The translations under genes and the position numbers were made by a program. A stretch of DNA of 64,000 nucleotides from Marivita sp041725935 (GTDB lineage: Bacteria; Pseudomonadota; Alphaproteobacteria; Rhodobacterales; Rhodobacteraceae), in the NCBI GenBank assembly GCA_041725935.1, contig JBGRQD010000015.1, positions 1-64,000 of the forward strand, read 5' to 3'. Shown here piece by piece: positions 25,426 through 34,823 of the stretch. The notes beneath the pieces were generated by a model that saw nothing but the letters and a program-made list of their open reading frames with translations, ran no database searches and was not told the origin of the DNA. The stretch's first letter is position 1. The number at the start of each line of letters is the position of its first letter.

Positions 25426-26079
25426 ATGACCCCCGGAATTCGTGTGAAGATCTGCGGGCTGACCCGGCCCGAAGACGTGATTGCCGTGGCCGAGGCGGGC
25501 GCGGCCTATTCCGGGTTTGTTTTCTTCCCCAAGAGCCCCCGCAACCTGTCGATTGATGCGGCGCGCGCGCTTGCCGTCGACGTGCCCGTCGGCGTGGCCA
25601 AGGTGGCGCTGGTGGTCAATGCCGACGATGCGCTGCTCGATGCGATCACGGGTGCAGTGCCGCTGGACATGTTGCAATTGCACGGTGACGAACCGCCCGA
25701 GCGCGTGTCCGAGGTTCGGGCGCGCTATGGCCTGCCGGTGATGAAGGCCGTGGGCGTTGCGGATGCCGAAGATGTGGCAGCGCTGGACGCCTATTCCGAG
25801 GTGGCCGATCAGATCCTTGTTGATGCCAAGCCGCCGAAACACGCCGATCTGCCGGGGGGCAACGGGGTCTCCTTTGACTGGCGCCTGATCGCCGCGCGCC
25901 GCTGGAGCGTGCCGTGGATGCTTGCCGGTGGCTTGACGCCCGACAACGTGGCCGAGGCGATCGCGCTCACTGGTGCACAGCAGGTGGATGTGTCCTCGGG
26001 TGTCGAAGCTGCGCCTGGAGTCAAGGATGCGCTGTTGATCCGGGATTTCGTTACAGCGACGCGGGGGCGGATGCGTTGA
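25426..26079 (+). CDS. trpF: Phosphoribosylanthranilate isomerase
   Basis: A 217-residue TIM barrel. VKICGLTRPED (7-17) carries the catalytic Cys, FFPKSPRNLS follows, and AGGLTPDNVAEAI plus DVSSGVEAAPGVKD form the phosphate-binding region with the catalytic Asp region of VDAKPPK. Third step of tryptophan synthesis after anthranilate transfer. Ten bases after lapA. The stop codon lies in the first half of the repeat element at 26069. Confidence 0.92.
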   Translation: MTPGIRVKICGLTRPEDVIAVAEAGAAYSGFVFFPKSPRNLSIDAARALAVDVPVGVAKVALVVNADDALLDAITGAVPLDMLQLHGDEPPERVSEVRARYGLPVMKAVGVADAEDVAALDAYSEVADQILVDAKPPKHADLPGGNGVSFDWRLIAARRWSVPWMLAGGLTPDNVAEAIALTGAQQVDVSSGVEAAPGVKDALLIRDFVTATRGRMR

Positions 26080-26107
26080 CGCCTTCGAATTTTCCGTCAA
26101 CGGAAAA
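26069..26107. repeat. Composite double-hairpin repeat, copy 1
   Basis: GGATGCGTTGACGC followed 8 bases later by TTTTCCGTCAACGGAAAA (26090-26107, 8-bp arms). It shares both half motifs and nearly the same spacing with the elements at 31454 and 41668. The left half is worn in this copy (its right arm is CGCCTTC). It begins inside the trpF stop codon and separates trpF from the convergent pyrD. Confidence 0.6.
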
Positions 26108-26163
26108 AGCTGGGGCGCTGACCCAAACCCCGAGATATTTTTGAACCAGAGAAGGGCCTCGGG

Positions 26164-27210
26164 TCAGTGCGCCGTGCCGACGGCATCGCTCACATTGGCA
26201 TGCCTGTCACGCTCCAGCAGCGCGTCCAGACCACGGGCAATCTCGGGCACGAGGCCAAGGCCGTGATAGACCAGCGCGGAATACAGCTGAACCGCCGACG
26301 CCCCCGCCTTGATCTTGACGTACGCGTCTTCGGCTGATGCGACGCCGCCGACACCGATGATCGGCAGTTTGCCCTCTGTGGCGAGGTAGAGCTGTCCCAG
26401 CACACGGGTGGATTTCTCGAACAGCGGTTGTCCCGACAGTCCACCGGTTTCATCGCGATGGGCGGATTTCAGTCCGTCGCGGTCCAGCGTCGTGTTTGTT
26501 GCGATCAGCCCGTCGATGCCGGAGGACAGCGCGACCTCGGCCACATCCGCGATCTCTGTCTCGGACAGGTCCGGCGCGATCTTGAGGAAGATCGGGATCG
26601 GGCGGTCCAGCGCGTTGCGGGTGCCCATCACCCCTGCCAGCAGCGCTGACAGCGCCTCCTTGCCCTGCAGGTCGCGCAGCTTTTCGGTGTTGGGCGAACT
26701 GACATTCACCGTCGCGAAATCGAGATGCGCGGCACAGTTGGACAGAACCGTCGCAAAATCGCCCGCGCGGTTGTCGCTGTCCTTGTTGGCGCCAAGGTTC
26801 AGGCCGATGATTGCGTCGCGCGGCCGGTCCTTGAGCCGGCCTGCGATGGCCGTCATCCCGTCATTGTTGAACCCGAAGCGGTTGATCACGGCATTGTCTT
26901 CGGTCAGCCTGAAAAGGCGCGGCTTGGGATTGCCCGGTTGCGGTCGCGGCGTAGCAGCCCCCACTTCGAGAAAGCCAAAACCCGCGCGCGACAGGGACCG
27001 GAGCGCCTGTGCATTCTTGTCGAACCCGGCGGCAAGGCCCACCGGGTTGGGCAGGCTCAACCCTGCAAGTGTCGTGCGAAGGCGTGGGCTCGTGACGGTG
27101 CCGGTGGTGGGCGAGAGCCCCATTTGCAGCGCCCTGAGCGCCAGACCATGCGCGGTTTCAGGATCGAACCGGTGCAGCAGGCGCAGCCCCGCCCGTTCCA
27201 GCAGCGTCAC
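26164..27210 (-). CDS. pyrD: Dihydroorotate dehydrogenase (quinone), class 2
   Basis: A 348-residue enzyme. N-terminal membrane-association helices LERAGLRLLHRFDPETAHGLAL, FMN-barrel start VGLAAGFDKNAQAL, the class-2 catalytic Ser region in NVSSPNTEKLRD, KIAPDLSE, NTTLDRDG and the phosphate-binding IIGVGGVASAEDAY. Oxidises dihydroorotate to orotate on the inner membrane, passing electrons to quinone. Overlaps the DUF952 gene by 4 bases. Confidence 0.93.
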   Translation of the reverse strand: MTLLERAGLRLLHRFDPETAHGLALRALQMGLSPTTGTVTSPRLRTTLAGLSLPNPVGLAAGFDKNAQALRSLSRAGFGFLEVGAATPRPQPGNPKPRLFRLTEDNAVINRFGFNNDGMTAIAGRLKDRPRDAIIGLNLGANKDSDNRAGDFATVLSNCAAHLDFATVNVSSPNTEKLRDLQGKEALSALLAGVMGTRNALDRPIPIFLKIAPDLSETEIADVAEVALSSGIDGLIATNTTLDRDGLKSAHRDETGGLSGQPLFEKSTRVLGQLYLATEGKLPIIGVGGVASAEDAYVKIKAGASAVQLYSALVYHGLGLVPEIARGLDALLERDRHANVSDAVGTAH

Positions 27211-27542
27211 GACAGGTCATCCGGAAAGACATGCCCGTCGCCCTGAACCGGCAGCGGCTTTGCCCAGATCACCTCTGCCAGCCGCAGCCGCCCGTAAAGA
27301 TGTGGAAAAAGCGCCCCGCCGCGCGACGGTTCCCAGTGCAGTTCACCGGCCATCGCGGTCTCGTCATAGGCCAGAAGCATCAGACCCTCGGCTCCGCCAA
27401 AATGCCGGGCCGCGGTTTCGCGTACCTGGTCGGCGGTCGAGAAATGCACATAGCCATCGGTTACGTCGATTGGCGCGCCGGCGGTTTCGCCATTGGCCTG
27501 CAACGCAGCCCATTCTTCGGAGCGGAGGATTTTATAGATCAT
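27207..27542 (-). CDS. DUF952 family protein
   Basis: A 111-residue protein starting at 27542 (MIYKILR), the family's usual N terminus. Conserved YVHFSTADQV and LHWEPSRGGALFPHLYG segments identify DUF952; reaction unknown, though the fold resembles glutathione-transferase-associated or ADP-ribosyl-like small proteins. Upstream of and overlapping pyrD, the arrangement seen in many Rhodobacterales. Confidence 0.75.
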   Translation of the reverse strand: MIYKILRSEEWAALQANGETAGAPIDVTDGYVHFSTADQVRETAARHFGGAEGLMLLAYDETAMAGELHWEPSRGGALFPHLYGRLRLAEVIWAKPLPVQGDGHVFPDDLS

Positions 27543-27704
27543 GCCAGCGATGTGACCTGTGCGCCGCGTCAGGTCAAGCATTGTCATCTGCCTGTTCAAC
27601 TTGCGCGCCATGCGCATTTGTACGTGCATCCCCTGCGTAAGTTTTGACTCCCCCCGCGCGGCGATGCACCATCGCGACATAACAATCCGACAGAGAGGGA
27701 TCAC

Positions 27705-29288
27705 ATGTCTTACCGACTTCTATCAAGCGCCGCAGCGCTGGCGCTGACGGCGGGTGTGGCACAGGCCGATTACACGCTGCACGTCATTCACATCAACGAT
27801 CTGCACAGCCGCATCGAGCCGATCAACCGCTTTGATTCGACCTGCTCGGCCGAAGACAACGCGGCTGGCGAATGTTTTGGCGGCGTCGCACGCGTCAAGA
27901 CGATGATCGACCAGCTGCGCGCCGAACTGGACGGCCAGAATTTCATCGTTGTTGATGCGGGTGACCAGTACCAGGGCTCGCTGATGTACACGACCTACAA
28001 GGGGGATGTCGAAGCCGAGATGATGGAGAAGATCGGTTTCGACGTGATGGCCGTTGGCAACCACGAATTTGACGATGGTGATGAAGGTCTCCTGAAACTC
28101 ATCGACAACGTGTCCTTCCCGGTCATCTCGGGCAACCTCGATGTGAGCCAGTCGAACATTCTTGCGGACAAGGTTCAGAACCATGTCGTGCTCGAGGTGG
28201 GCGGCGAAAGAATCGGCATCGTCTCGGCGCTGGCCACGGACACGGTGGAGACCTCGTCGCCTTCGGATGCGGTGATCTTTCAGAACGAGATCGACAGCAT
28301 TGCCGCCGATGTCGCCACTCTGACCGCTGAGGGCGTGACCAAGATCATCGCGCTGAACCATGTCGGCCTGTCGCGGGATCTCGAGATCGCCGCTGCAGTA
28401 CCGGGCTTGGACGCGGTGGTGGGCGGACACAGCCACACCTACCTGTCGGCGACCGACCCAGACCGTCAGGGTGCCTACCCAACTTTTGCCAGCCAGCCAA
28501 ACGGCACGCTGGTGCCGGTGGTGCAGGCTTATGCCTATTCGAAATACGTGGGCCATCTGATCCTGAATTTCGATGATGCCGGCAACGTGACCTATGCCGA
28601 GGGTGACACGATCCTGCTGGATGCGTCGGTCGAAGAAGACGCCGAGATCGTTGCGCGCGTGGCGGAACTCGCCGGTCCCATCGAAGAGATGAAGACCCGC
28701 ATCGTGGCCGAAGCCGCCGAGGCCATCGAAGGCAGCCGCGAGGTGTGCCGCGCGATGGAATGCCCGATGGGCAACCTTGTGGCTGATGCGATGCTCGACC
28801 GTGTCAAGGATCAGGGCATCCAGATCGCCATCCAGAACGGCGGTGGTCTCCGGTCGTCGATCGATGCAGGTGAGGTGAGCATGGGCGAGGTGATTTCCGT
28901 CCTGCCATTCCAGAACACGCTGGCCACCTTCCAGGTGACGGGTGCACAGGTGCTTGCTGCGCTCGAAAACGGCGTGAGCCAGGTCGAAGAGGGCGCAGGC
29001 CGGTTCCCGCAGGTCGCGGGCATGAGCTTTACCGTCGATCTGACCAAAGAGCCGGGCAGCCGGATTTTGAACGTGATGGTCGGCGATGCCCCGCTTGACC
29101 CCGAGGCGACCTATGGTGCGGTGTCCAACAACTACATGCGCAATGGCGGCGATGGCTACCGCATGTTCCGCGACGCGATGAACGCCTATGATTACGGCCC
29201 TGATCTGGCCGATGTCACGGCGGAATACCTCGCCGCCAATGCGCCCTACACGCCCTACACGGATGGCCGGATCACCGTGAACCAGTAA
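27705..29288 (+). CDS. UshA-type 5'-nucleotidase / 2',3'-cyclic phosphodiesterase
   Basis: A 527-residue periplasmic enzyme: signal peptide 1-21 (ending GVAQA), an N-terminal metallophosphatase domain with HINDLHSRIEP, VDAGDQYQGS, VGNHEFDDG, LNHVGLSRD and GGHSHTYL metal-binding motifs, and a C-terminal 5'-nucleotidase domain with NGGGLRSSI and NNYMRNGGDGY substrate-binding residues. Dephosphorylates extracellular nucleotides for phosphate and nucleoside scavenging. Divergent from the DUF952 gene. Confidence 0.9.
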   Translation: MSYRLLSSAAALALTAGVAQADYTLHVIHINDLHSRIEPINRFDSTCSAEDNAAGECFGGVARVKTMIDQLRAELDGQNFIVVDAGDQYQGSLMYTTYKGDVEAEMMEKIGFDVMAVGNHEFDDGDEGLLKLIDNVSFPVISGNLDVSQSNILADKVQNHVVLEVGGERIGIVSALATDTVETSSPSDAVIFQNEIDSIAADVATLTAEGVTKIIALNHVGLSRDLEIAAAVPGLDAVVGGHSHTYLSATDPDRQGAYPTFASQPNGTLVPVVQAYAYSKYVGHLILNFDDAGNVTYAEGDTILLDASVEEDAEIVARVAELAGPIEEMKTRIVAEAAEAIEGSREVCRAMECPMGNLVADAMLDRVKDQGIQIAIQNGGGLRSSIDAGEVSMGEVISVLPFQNTLATFQVTGAQVLAALENGVSQVEEGAGRFPQVAGMSFTVDLTKEPGSRILNVMVGDAPLDPEATYGAVSNNYMRNGGDGYRMFRDAMNAYDYGPDLADVTAEYLAANAPYTPYTDGRITVNQ

Positions 29289-29334
29289 AGACCAAGGCAG
29301 GCCGGGTCAGAGTGCCCGGCGTGCCACTTTTGCC

Positions 29335-30000
29335 ATGTGCGGACGTTTTTCCCTGACCCTGCCATCCGACGCGATGGCACAGCTGTTCGATGCGGTGCCG
29401 TCGAACGCGCTGCCGGACATTCCCAACTACAACATCTGCCCGACCAACCTGGTGCATGCCGTCCACACGCTTGACAGCCAGCGGCGGCTGGTAGCGATGC
29501 GCTGGGGGTTCCTGCCGCATTGGTACAAGGCGGAAAACGGCGGGCCGCTTTTGATCAATGCGCGGGCGGAAACGCTTGCGGAAAAGCCCGCTTTCAAGGC
29601 GGCGTGCCGTGAGAGGCGCTGCCTGATCCCGGCGACGGGGTTTTACGAATGGACCAAGGACGCCGAAGACAACCGCCTGCCGTGGTACATCCATCCGACC
29701 GACGCCGACCTGCTGGCCTTTGCCGGGGTCTGGCAGGATTGGGAGCGTGACGGTGTGGCGCACCGCACCTGTGCCATCGTCACCACGTCTGCCAATGACA
29801 CGATGTCGGCGATTCACCACCGCCAGCCCGTGACGCTGCACCCCGACGATTGGGCGCTTTGGTTGGGTGAGGCGGGGCACGGTGCTGCGACCTTGATGCA
29901 GGCCGCACCCGAGGAGGCGATGGCGTTCTACCGCGTGGATCCAAAGGTCAATTCCAACCGCGCCTCCGGGCCGGAGCTGATCGAACCGCTGGAGTCCTGA
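29335..30000 (+). CDS. SRAP (YedK/HMCES-type) protein
   Basis: A 221-residue SOS-response-associated peptidase family protein. MCGRFSLT places the catalytic Cys2 at the mature N terminus after Met removal; PNYNICPTN, NARAETLAEKPAF and IPATGFYEWTK (Glu) and the late IHHRQPV (His) complete the active site. It crosslinks to abasic sites in single-stranded DNA to protect them. Starts 47 bases after the nucleotidase gene. Confidence 0.9.
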   Translation: MCGRFSLTLPSDAMAQLFDAVPSNALPDIPNYNICPTNLVHAVHTLDSQRRLVAMRWGFLPHWYKAENGGPLLINARAETLAEKPAFKAACRERRCLIPATGFYEWTKDAEDNRLPWYIHPTDADLLAFAGVWQDWERDGVAHRTCAIVTTSANDTMSAIHHRQPVTLHPDDWALWLGEAGHGAATLMQAAPEEAMAFYRVDPKVNSNRASGPELIEPLES

Positions 30001-30057
30001 ACGGGCTTTTCCCGGCGCACACTTGGCAGTAGCGTGGCGCCGAACAGGGAGGTCCGC

Positions 30058-31443
30058 ATGTCCAACGCCAAGATCGAGACGACCATAACCGCGCTGCGTG
30101 ATGTGTTGGGGGACCGTCTGTCCACAGGCCCGTCGGTCCTTGACCAGCACAGCCATGACGAGGCCTATACCAAGCCGGTTCTGCCGGACGCGGTGGCCTT
30201 TCCCGAAACCACCGAGGAAGTCTCGCAGATCATGCAGATCTGTTCGCAACATGGATGCCCGGTCATTCCCTATGGCGTCGGATCATCGCTCGAAGGGCAT
30301 ATCGTACCGGTGCTGGGCGGTATCACAGTCGACACCAGCCGCATGAACAAGGTGCTTCAGGTCAACCAGAGCGATCTGGACGCGGTGGTCGAACCCGGTG
30401 TGACACGGGTGCAACTGAACGAGGCGCTGCGGGCGACCGGGCTGATGTTCACCGTCGATCCGGGGGCGGATGCCTCGCTGGGTGGCATGGCGGCAACACG
30501 TGCCTCGGGCACCAACACGGTGCGCTATGGCACGATGGCGGATAACGTGCTGGCGCTCGAAGTGGTGTTACCGGACGGCCAGATCATCGAAACCGGCAGC
30601 CGGGCGCGGAAATCCTCGACGGGCTATGACCTCACCCATCTTTTCATCGGCTCTGAGGGCACGCTGGGAATCATCACCAAACTGACGGTCAAGCTGCATG
30701 GTCAGCCCGAACATATCGCGGCGGCGACCTGTGCCTTTCCCGATATCCCAAGTGCAGTGGACACGGTGATCCTGGCCATTCAGATCGGTTTGCCCCTGGC
30801 GCGGATCGAACTCTTGGACGAGGTGCAGATGAAGGGCATGAACATCTACAACCCCGATATGGGCCTGCCGGAAACGCCGCATCTGTTTCTGGAATTCCAC
30901 GGCACCGAGGCGGGTGTGGCCGAACAGGTCGAAAGCTTTGCCGCTTTGGTCGAAGAGCATGGCGGGTCGGATTTCCAATGGGCGACCAAGACCGAGGATC
31001 GCAACCGCCTGTGGCAAGCGCGCCACAACGCCTATTACGCGGGCCGATCGCTGCGGCAGGGGGCCAATGGGGTGGTCACCGATTGTTGCGTGCCGATCTC
31101 GGCACTCTCCGAATGCCTGATCCGGGCCAAGGCGCTGGCGGCGGACTCGGGCTTCCTCGCGCCGCTGGTCGGCCATGTGGGGGATGGTAATTTTCACCTG
31201 CTGATCCTCGTCGATCCCGACAGCGAGGACGAACTGACCCGCGCCAAGACGCTGGTCGAGGCGGTCAACATGCTGGCGCTGGAATTCGGCGGCACAGTCA
31301 GCGGGGAGCACGGTATCGGCATCGGCAAGCGCAAGTACCTGGCTCAGGAGCATGGCGCTGCCTATGCGCTGATGGGGGTTCTGAAGAAGGCGATTGATCC
31401 GGGCAACATCATGAACCCCGGCAAGCTGGTTTCTCTGAACTGA
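30058..31443 (+). CDS. FAD-binding oxidase (GlcD / D-lactate dehydrogenase type)
   Basis: A 461-residue flavoprotein. FAD domain with VIPYGVGSSLEGHIVPVLGG (about 78-97) and LGGMAATRASGTNTVRYG; C-terminal FAD-oxidase domain ending with HVGDGNFHLLILVD and GTVSGEHGIGIGKRKYL, which carry the substrate-base His. No Fe-S or cytochrome domain, so it is close to D-lactate/glycolate dehydrogenase subunits. ATG 30058 follows GGGAGG. An earlier ATG at 30034 is less well placed. Confidence 0.88.
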   Translation: MSNAKIETTITALRDVLGDRLSTGPSVLDQHSHDEAYTKPVLPDAVAFPETTEEVSQIMQICSQHGCPVIPYGVGSSLEGHIVPVLGGITVDTSRMNKVLQVNQSDLDAVVEPGVTRVQLNEALRATGLMFTVDPGADASLGGMAATRASGTNTVRYGTMADNVLALEVVLPDGQIIETGSRARKSSTGYDLTHLFIGSEGTLGIITKLTVKLHGQPEHIAAATCAFPDIPSAVDTVILAIQIGLPLARIELLDEVQMKGMNIYNPDMGLPETPHLFLEFHGTEAGVAEQVESFAALVEEHGGSDFQWATKTEDRNRLWQARHNAYYAGRSLRQGANGVVTDCCVPISALSECLIRAKALAADSGFLAPLVGHVGDGNFHLLILVDPDSEDELTRAKTLVEAVNMLALEFGGTVSGEHGIGIGKRKYLAQEHGAAYALMGVLKKAIDPGNIMNPGKLVSLN

Positions 31444-31453
31444 GGGCGGCGGA

Positions 31454-31492
31454 GGATGCGGTGACGCATCCTTGCTTTCCGTTGACGGAAAG
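31454..31492. repeat. Composite double-hairpin repeat, copy 2
   Basis: The cleanest copy. Hairpin one is GGATGCG-GTGA-CGCATCC (31454-31471); hairpin two is GCTTTCCGT-TG-ACGGAAAGC (31474-31493). Lies between the convergent GlcD-type and permease genes. Same design as copies at 26069 and 41668. Confidence 0.65.
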
Positions 31493-31509
31493 CGGCCCGC
31501 TCCCCTCGG

Positions 31510-32391
31510 TCAGCCCTTCACTGCCCCTGCGGTCAGGCCCGACACGATCTGGCGCTGGAAGACCATGATCAACAGGAACAGCGGTGCCGTGGTCGAAACC
31601 ACGGCGGCCACCGCGAACATCACGTTGCCCTTGGTCTGTGTCGTGCCGAGGAAAGACGCGATTTTCGGCACCATGGTCTGGTTTTCCTTGTCGAGGATCA
31701 TCGCCGTGACCGCAAAATCGTTATAGGCCAGCAGGAAGCTGAACAGCCCTGTTGTGATCACGCCCGGCCACATCACCGGGATGATCACGTGGCGAAACGC
31801 CTGAAAGCGCGTACAACCGTCAACCATCGCGCTCTCGTCGAGATCCTGCGGGATGTTCTTGAAGAAAGAGTGCAGCATCCACAGCGTGAAGGGCTGGTTG
31901 ATGGCGACAAGCACGATGATCGCAGTGGGCAAGTGGCCCCAGATGTTCCACTGAAAGAACACCGGCAAATAGCCCGACACCAACGTGATCGGCGGCATGG
32001 CGCGGAAAATCAGGGCGATGAGCAGAAACCAGAACGCATACCGATAGGTCGACCGTGCCAGAGCGTAGCCGCCCAGCGTGCCCAGGGTGAGCGAAATGGT
32101 GACGACGAAGAGGCAGACCAGCGTTGAATTCCACGCCGCACGCCAGAACTCCTCCTGTACCCAAGCGCCGGAATAGCCCTGCGTGGTGAAGGCATCGCCG
32201 GTCTCGCTTGTGGTCATCTCTCCGGTCAGCACGTTGGTCCAGTCGGCCAGCGAGAAGAAATCCCCCTCGACCTTGAACGACCCCCAGAGCGTCCAGAAGA
32301 ACGGGAAGGCGGCGGCGATCATCCAGATGACGAGGATGGCGATCAGGATCATCTGAAGAGCGGCGGGGCGTTTCTGGGCCTGGCTTGCCAT
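31510..32391 (-). CDS. Carbohydrate ABC transporter permease (MalG-like)
   Basis: A 293-residue membrane protein with about six helices and the EAA loop ESAMVDGCTRFQAFRHVIIPVMWPG (about 195-219), the MalG/UgpE signature. Last gene of the importer ATPase-SBP-permease-permease; 11 bases after the other permease gene. Moves a sugar or polyol across the inner membrane. Confidence 0.87.
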   Translation of the reverse strand: MASQAQKRPAALQMILIAILVIWMIAAAFPFFWTLWGSFKVEGDFFSLADWTNVLTGEMTTSETGDAFTTQGYSGAWVQEEFWRAAWNSTLVCLFVVTISLTLGTLGGYALARSTYRYAFWFLLIALIFRAMPPITLVSGYLPVFFQWNIWGHLPTAIIVLVAINQPFTLWMLHSFFKNIPQDLDESAMVDGCTRFQAFRHVIIPVMWPGVITTGLFSFLLAYNDFAVTAMILDKENQTMVPKIASFLGTTQTKGNVMFAVAAVVSTTAPLFLLIMVFQRQIVSGLTAGAVKG

Positions 32392-32402
32392 GTCTGTCCT
32401 CC

Positions 32403-33428
32403 TCAGGCTGCTTTGCCGTAGTCGCGGTAGGTGCGGATCAGCACCGGCGACAGCAGGATCGCCACCCCGATGATGGTCAGCACCGAGGTCGCTGCGGCCG
32501 AGCTGAGCTGTTGCGTCTCGCCGCCCAGATCGTTGTAGATCGCCCAGCTGAGCGAGGTGGCGTGCGCGCTGGCGTTGAAACTGACGATAGGTTCGAAGAC
32601 ACGGAAATTGTCCATCAATTGCATCAGTGCGATGAAGGTGGTCAGCGGCAGAAGATGCGGGATCACCACGTGTCGGATCTGTTGCCAGCGGCTGGCGCCG
32701 TCGATGCGCGCGGCCTCAAGCGTGTCGGTGTTCACGGTCTGTAGGCCCGCATAGTAGACGATGAAGGCGAAGGGCGCGGAATGCCACACGCCGTAGACCA
32801 TCAGCATGATCCACATCAGCCCCGTATCCGCCTTGACCGACAGGCCCGGATCGTCCGCGAGCCAGCGCAGTGCGGTGCCCAAGATACCGCGGGCATCGAC
32901 CATCCAGAACAGGATCAGCGACCCGATGAGCGGTGTCACCATCATCGGCAGCAGTGAGAAGAAGATCATCGGCCCGCGGATTGCCTTTGCGGCGCTGTTC
33001 ACGGCGACGGCAATCACGAAGCCGAAGATGATGGTCAAAGGCGTCACCACGAAGGTGTAAGTTAGGGTAAAGCCGATCGCCTTGTAGAAGGGCAGGTTCA
33101 TCAGCCGGTCGATGAAGTTGCCGATACCGGTGCTCTCGCTCCAGATCTGGCCCACCTGTTCAACGGCAAGGTGGTTGCGGTCCTTGTAGATCTCCAGCCC
33201 GGCAAAGCGTCCGAGGGGCTGGTCTTCGCGCAGCGCCGCCGTGGCCTCCTGATCAATCGCGGTTGCGGTGGTGCAGCCAAAGGGGCCGCAGTTCTCCACC
33301 TCGATGATCACCTGCTCATGTGCGGAATGCAGCGATTGCACCACCACGGAGACGATCGGGAAGAAGATGAACAGCAGCATGGCCACCGCCGAGGGCAGGA
33401 CAAACCAGAAAAACGCGCTGTGTTTCAT
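32403..33428 (-). CDS. Carbohydrate ABC transporter permease (MalF-like)
   Basis: A 341-residue membrane protein; helix near the N terminus, a roughly 80-residue periplasmic insert, then five helices. EAA loop TLEAARIDGASRWQQIRHVVIPHLLP (about 234-259) and WMVDARGILGTALRWL. Pairs with the MalG-like subunit. A small Cys pair in the periplasmic insert (ENCGPFGCTT) could form a disulfide. Confidence 0.87.
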   Translation of the reverse strand: MKHSAFFWFVLPSAVAMLLFIFFPIVSVVVQSLHSAHEQVIIEVENCGPFGCTTATAIDQEATAALREDQPLGRFAGLEIYKDRNHLAVEQVGQIWSESTGIGNFIDRLMNLPFYKAIGFTLTYTFVVTPLTIIFGFVIAVAVNSAAKAIRGPMIFFSLLPMMVTPLIGSLILFWMVDARGILGTALRWLADDPGLSVKADTGLMWIMLMVYGVWHSAPFAFIVYYAGLQTVNTDTLEAARIDGASRWQQIRHVVIPHLLPLTTFIALMQLMDNFRVFEPIVSFNASAHATSLSWAIYNDLGGETQQLSSAAATSVLTIIGVAILLSPVLIRTYRDYGKAA

Positions 33429-33501
33429 CGGAACTTCCCCGCAATCGTGAATCAGGCAGGTTGGGGGCGGACCTTGCCGCCCCCTGTGCTGTAGACAGGC
33501 T

Positions 33502-34743
33502 TCAGTTGATGAAGCCCTTTTCGCGGGCGGCGGTCATGTAGGCGTCTTCGATATCGGAAAGCGCCTGCTCTGCGCTTTCCTTTCCCTGCAGGAAATCCGC
33601 GATGTTGTCGCCAAGTGCAGTGTGCAGCAACCCGTGATGCGGCAGCATCGGGTAGGGCGGGGTCTGCATGGAGATCGCCGAGAACACGCCTTCGTTGACC
33701 GGTGCGGGCTCATAGCCGTCGATCATCCAGACCGCTTCGCTCATGGTTTCGGCGTTGAGGATCGCCGGGCTGGTGCCGTGCTTCATCGCCTTGAACGTTG
33801 CTTCTGCATCCGCATCGCTGATGTTCTTGGCCACGGTCCATCCGTCCCACCACAGGGTCGATGCGGGAGTGCCGCCACCGGCCACGGTCATCGGTGCGCC
33901 GACCATCGTGTTCTCATAGACCTCCGGGGTGGAGCCTTCGGCGTCCATCAGCACCCCGGTGCGCGAGCCCCACATGTTCATCAGGGCGACATTGCCCGCT
34001 TCCCATTCCGCGCTGGTCGCGTTGGAATCGTGGGTCAGGTAATCGGGGTTCATGTATTCGCTCAGGGACTTGAGCATTTCGAGCGTGGCGATTCCCGCCT
34101 CGTTGTTGATCGAGACCTGCGCGGTGCCGGGTTCGTAGAATTCGCCGCCATGACCGATATACATGTTCACGAATTCCTGCGCGAGATTCCAGCCCGCCAT
34201 GTAGGCGCCGCCCACCGGGTATTCCAGAATGCCTTCGGCGCGGATCTTTTCGGCTGTTTCCAAGAGTCCCTCATAGGTCGTGGGCGGCTCCATCCCGATC
34301 TGTTCGAGGATATCCTTGCGATAGACGAGGTGTTGCGCGTTCGCCATGAACGCGACGGCCATCACCTGCCCGTTGATGGTGATCAGCTGGTTCTTGGGGA
34401 TGTCCTGCCCGAACGCGGCCACGAGGTCATCCAGCGGGCGCAGAACGTCTTCATTGATCAGCGCCACGATTGAAGAGTTGGCAACGATCGCCGTGGTGTA
34501 TTCCGCCGGGTCGCCCTGCATGCCCGCAAGGTTGATCTTCTGGTGATCGGCGGTGAGGTTCGCCTTGGCCTCGGACAGACCTTCGCAGGCCTGTGCGTTG
34601 CGCGCGACGGTCTGGATCGCCGGGAATTCGTTTCCAACGATGCTAAGCCGTCCATCGGTGATGCTGCAATCGGCGGCCATGGTGGTGCTTGCACTTGCTG
34701 CGACAAGGAACGAGCCTGTCATCAGGATTCTTCTGAGGTTCAT
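33502..34743 (-). CDS. Carbohydrate ABC transporter substrate-binding protein
   Basis: A 413-residue secreted protein: signal peptide about 1-22 (ending STTMA), then the CUT1-type solute-binding fold with YRKDILEQIGMEPPTTYEGLLETA and WWDGWTVAKNISDADA hinge/ligand regions. Cys at the start of the mature chain (ADCS) is not in a clean lipobox, so periplasmic secretion is favoured. The sugar is not identifiable. Confidence 0.87.
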   Translation of the reverse strand: MNLRRILMTGSFLVAASASTTMAADCSITDGRLSIVGNEFPAIQTVARNAQACEGLSEAKANLTADHQKINLAGMQGDPAEYTTAIVANSSIVALINEDVLRPLDDLVAAFGQDIPKNQLITINGQVMAVAFMANAQHLVYRKDILEQIGMEPPTTYEGLLETAEKIRAEGILEYPVGGAYMAGWNLAQEFVNMYIGHGGEFYEPGTAQVSINNEAGIATLEMLKSLSEYMNPDYLTHDSNATSAEWEAGNVALMNMWGSRTGVLMDAEGSTPEVYENTMVGAPMTVAGGGTPASTLWWDGWTVAKNISDADAEATFKAMKHGTSPAILNAETMSEAVWMIDGYEPAPVNEGVFSAISMQTPPYPMLPHHGLLHTALGDNIADFLQGKESAEQALSDIEDAYMTAAREKGFIN

Positions 34744-34823
34744 CTTTGGTCTCCCTGTGTGTCTGGATGCGTCTTGCAAGTCCGCATCTCTGTCTCCCGG
34801 TACAGCCGGGAATTCCGTATGGG